Origin: Prevotella sp.
Lineage (GTDB): Bacteria; Bacteroidota; Bacteroidia; Bacteroidales; Bacteroidaceae
Reading direction: 5' to 3'
DNA length: 6,952 bases
Assembly (NCBI GenBank): GCA_021203915.1
Contig: JAJQAI010000209.1
Location: 1 to 6,952 of the forward strand
The translations under genes and the position numbers were made by a program. Below, one piece after another: positions 6,932 through 6,952 of this stretch. Within the stretch, counting starts at the first letter, position 1. Each line of letters starts with the position of its first letter. The notes under the pieces are model-generated. The model saw only the letters and a list, made by a program, of their open reading frames with translations. It did no database searches and was not told the DNA's origin.

Positions 6932-6952
6932 AAAAAAATATAGCTCTTAATT

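Noticed and set aside
1..6952. CRISPR arrays, tRNA or rRNA genes, insertion sequences, integrases, toxin-antitoxin or defence genes
   Set aside because: None is visible: no regularly spaced repeats, no tRNA-like cloverleaf noticed, no transposase-like product, and the genes account for nearly all of the window.

Overview
The window looks like a chromosomal piece of a Bacteroidota bacterium, most likely of the order Bacteroidales. It holds a complete porP-porK-porL-porM-porN cluster, the core operon of the type IX secretion system (T9SS), which is restricted to this phylum. Other signs agree: there are no convincing Shine-Dalgarno sequences before the genes, and the downstream unit is preceded by a perfect TAnnTTTG box, the -7 element used by the Bacteroidota primary sigma factor. 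The moderate AT bias and the long PorL and PorN tails are compatible with a Porphyromonas/Prevotella-like lineage, but I cannot name genus or species from this sequence.

Layout: positions 1-109 are an AT-rich leader with no gene visible. Positions 110-6077 hold five plus-strand genes packed head to tail: porP (outer-membrane PorP/SprF protein), porK (lipoprotein with an FGE/sulfatase-modifying fold), porL (two-helix inner-membrane motor protein), porM (single-span protein with a large periplasmic part) and porN (periplasmic ring protein). Gaps are 5 bp, a 4-bp ATGA overlap, 3 bp and 51 bp, so this is almost certainly one transcript. It ends at a strong intrinsic terminator (stem about 6117-6157). 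A 221-bp intergenic region (6078-6298) holds that terminator, a -7 promoter box, a T8G6 homopolymer junction, a GC-rich hairpin and a tiny possible leader ORF. Then comes a separately transcribed gene for a small outer-membrane beta-barrel protein (6299-6931).

How the genes work together (known from Porphyromonas gingivalis and Flavobacterium johnsoniae): PorL and PorM form the proton-driven inner-membrane motor. PorM spans the periplasm and contacts the PorK-PorN ring under the outer membrane. PorP/SprF is an outer-membrane accessory of the system. Together they power export of proteins with C-terminal T9SS signals through the SprA/Sov translocon, which is not in this window.

I found no undescribed system here: the core is a canonical, intact T9SS operon. 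The less ordinary points are a glycine-rich repeat linker in PorL, a Ser/Lys-rich tail on PorN, a GTG start for porP with promoter-like bases lying over it, and the structured leader of the last gene.
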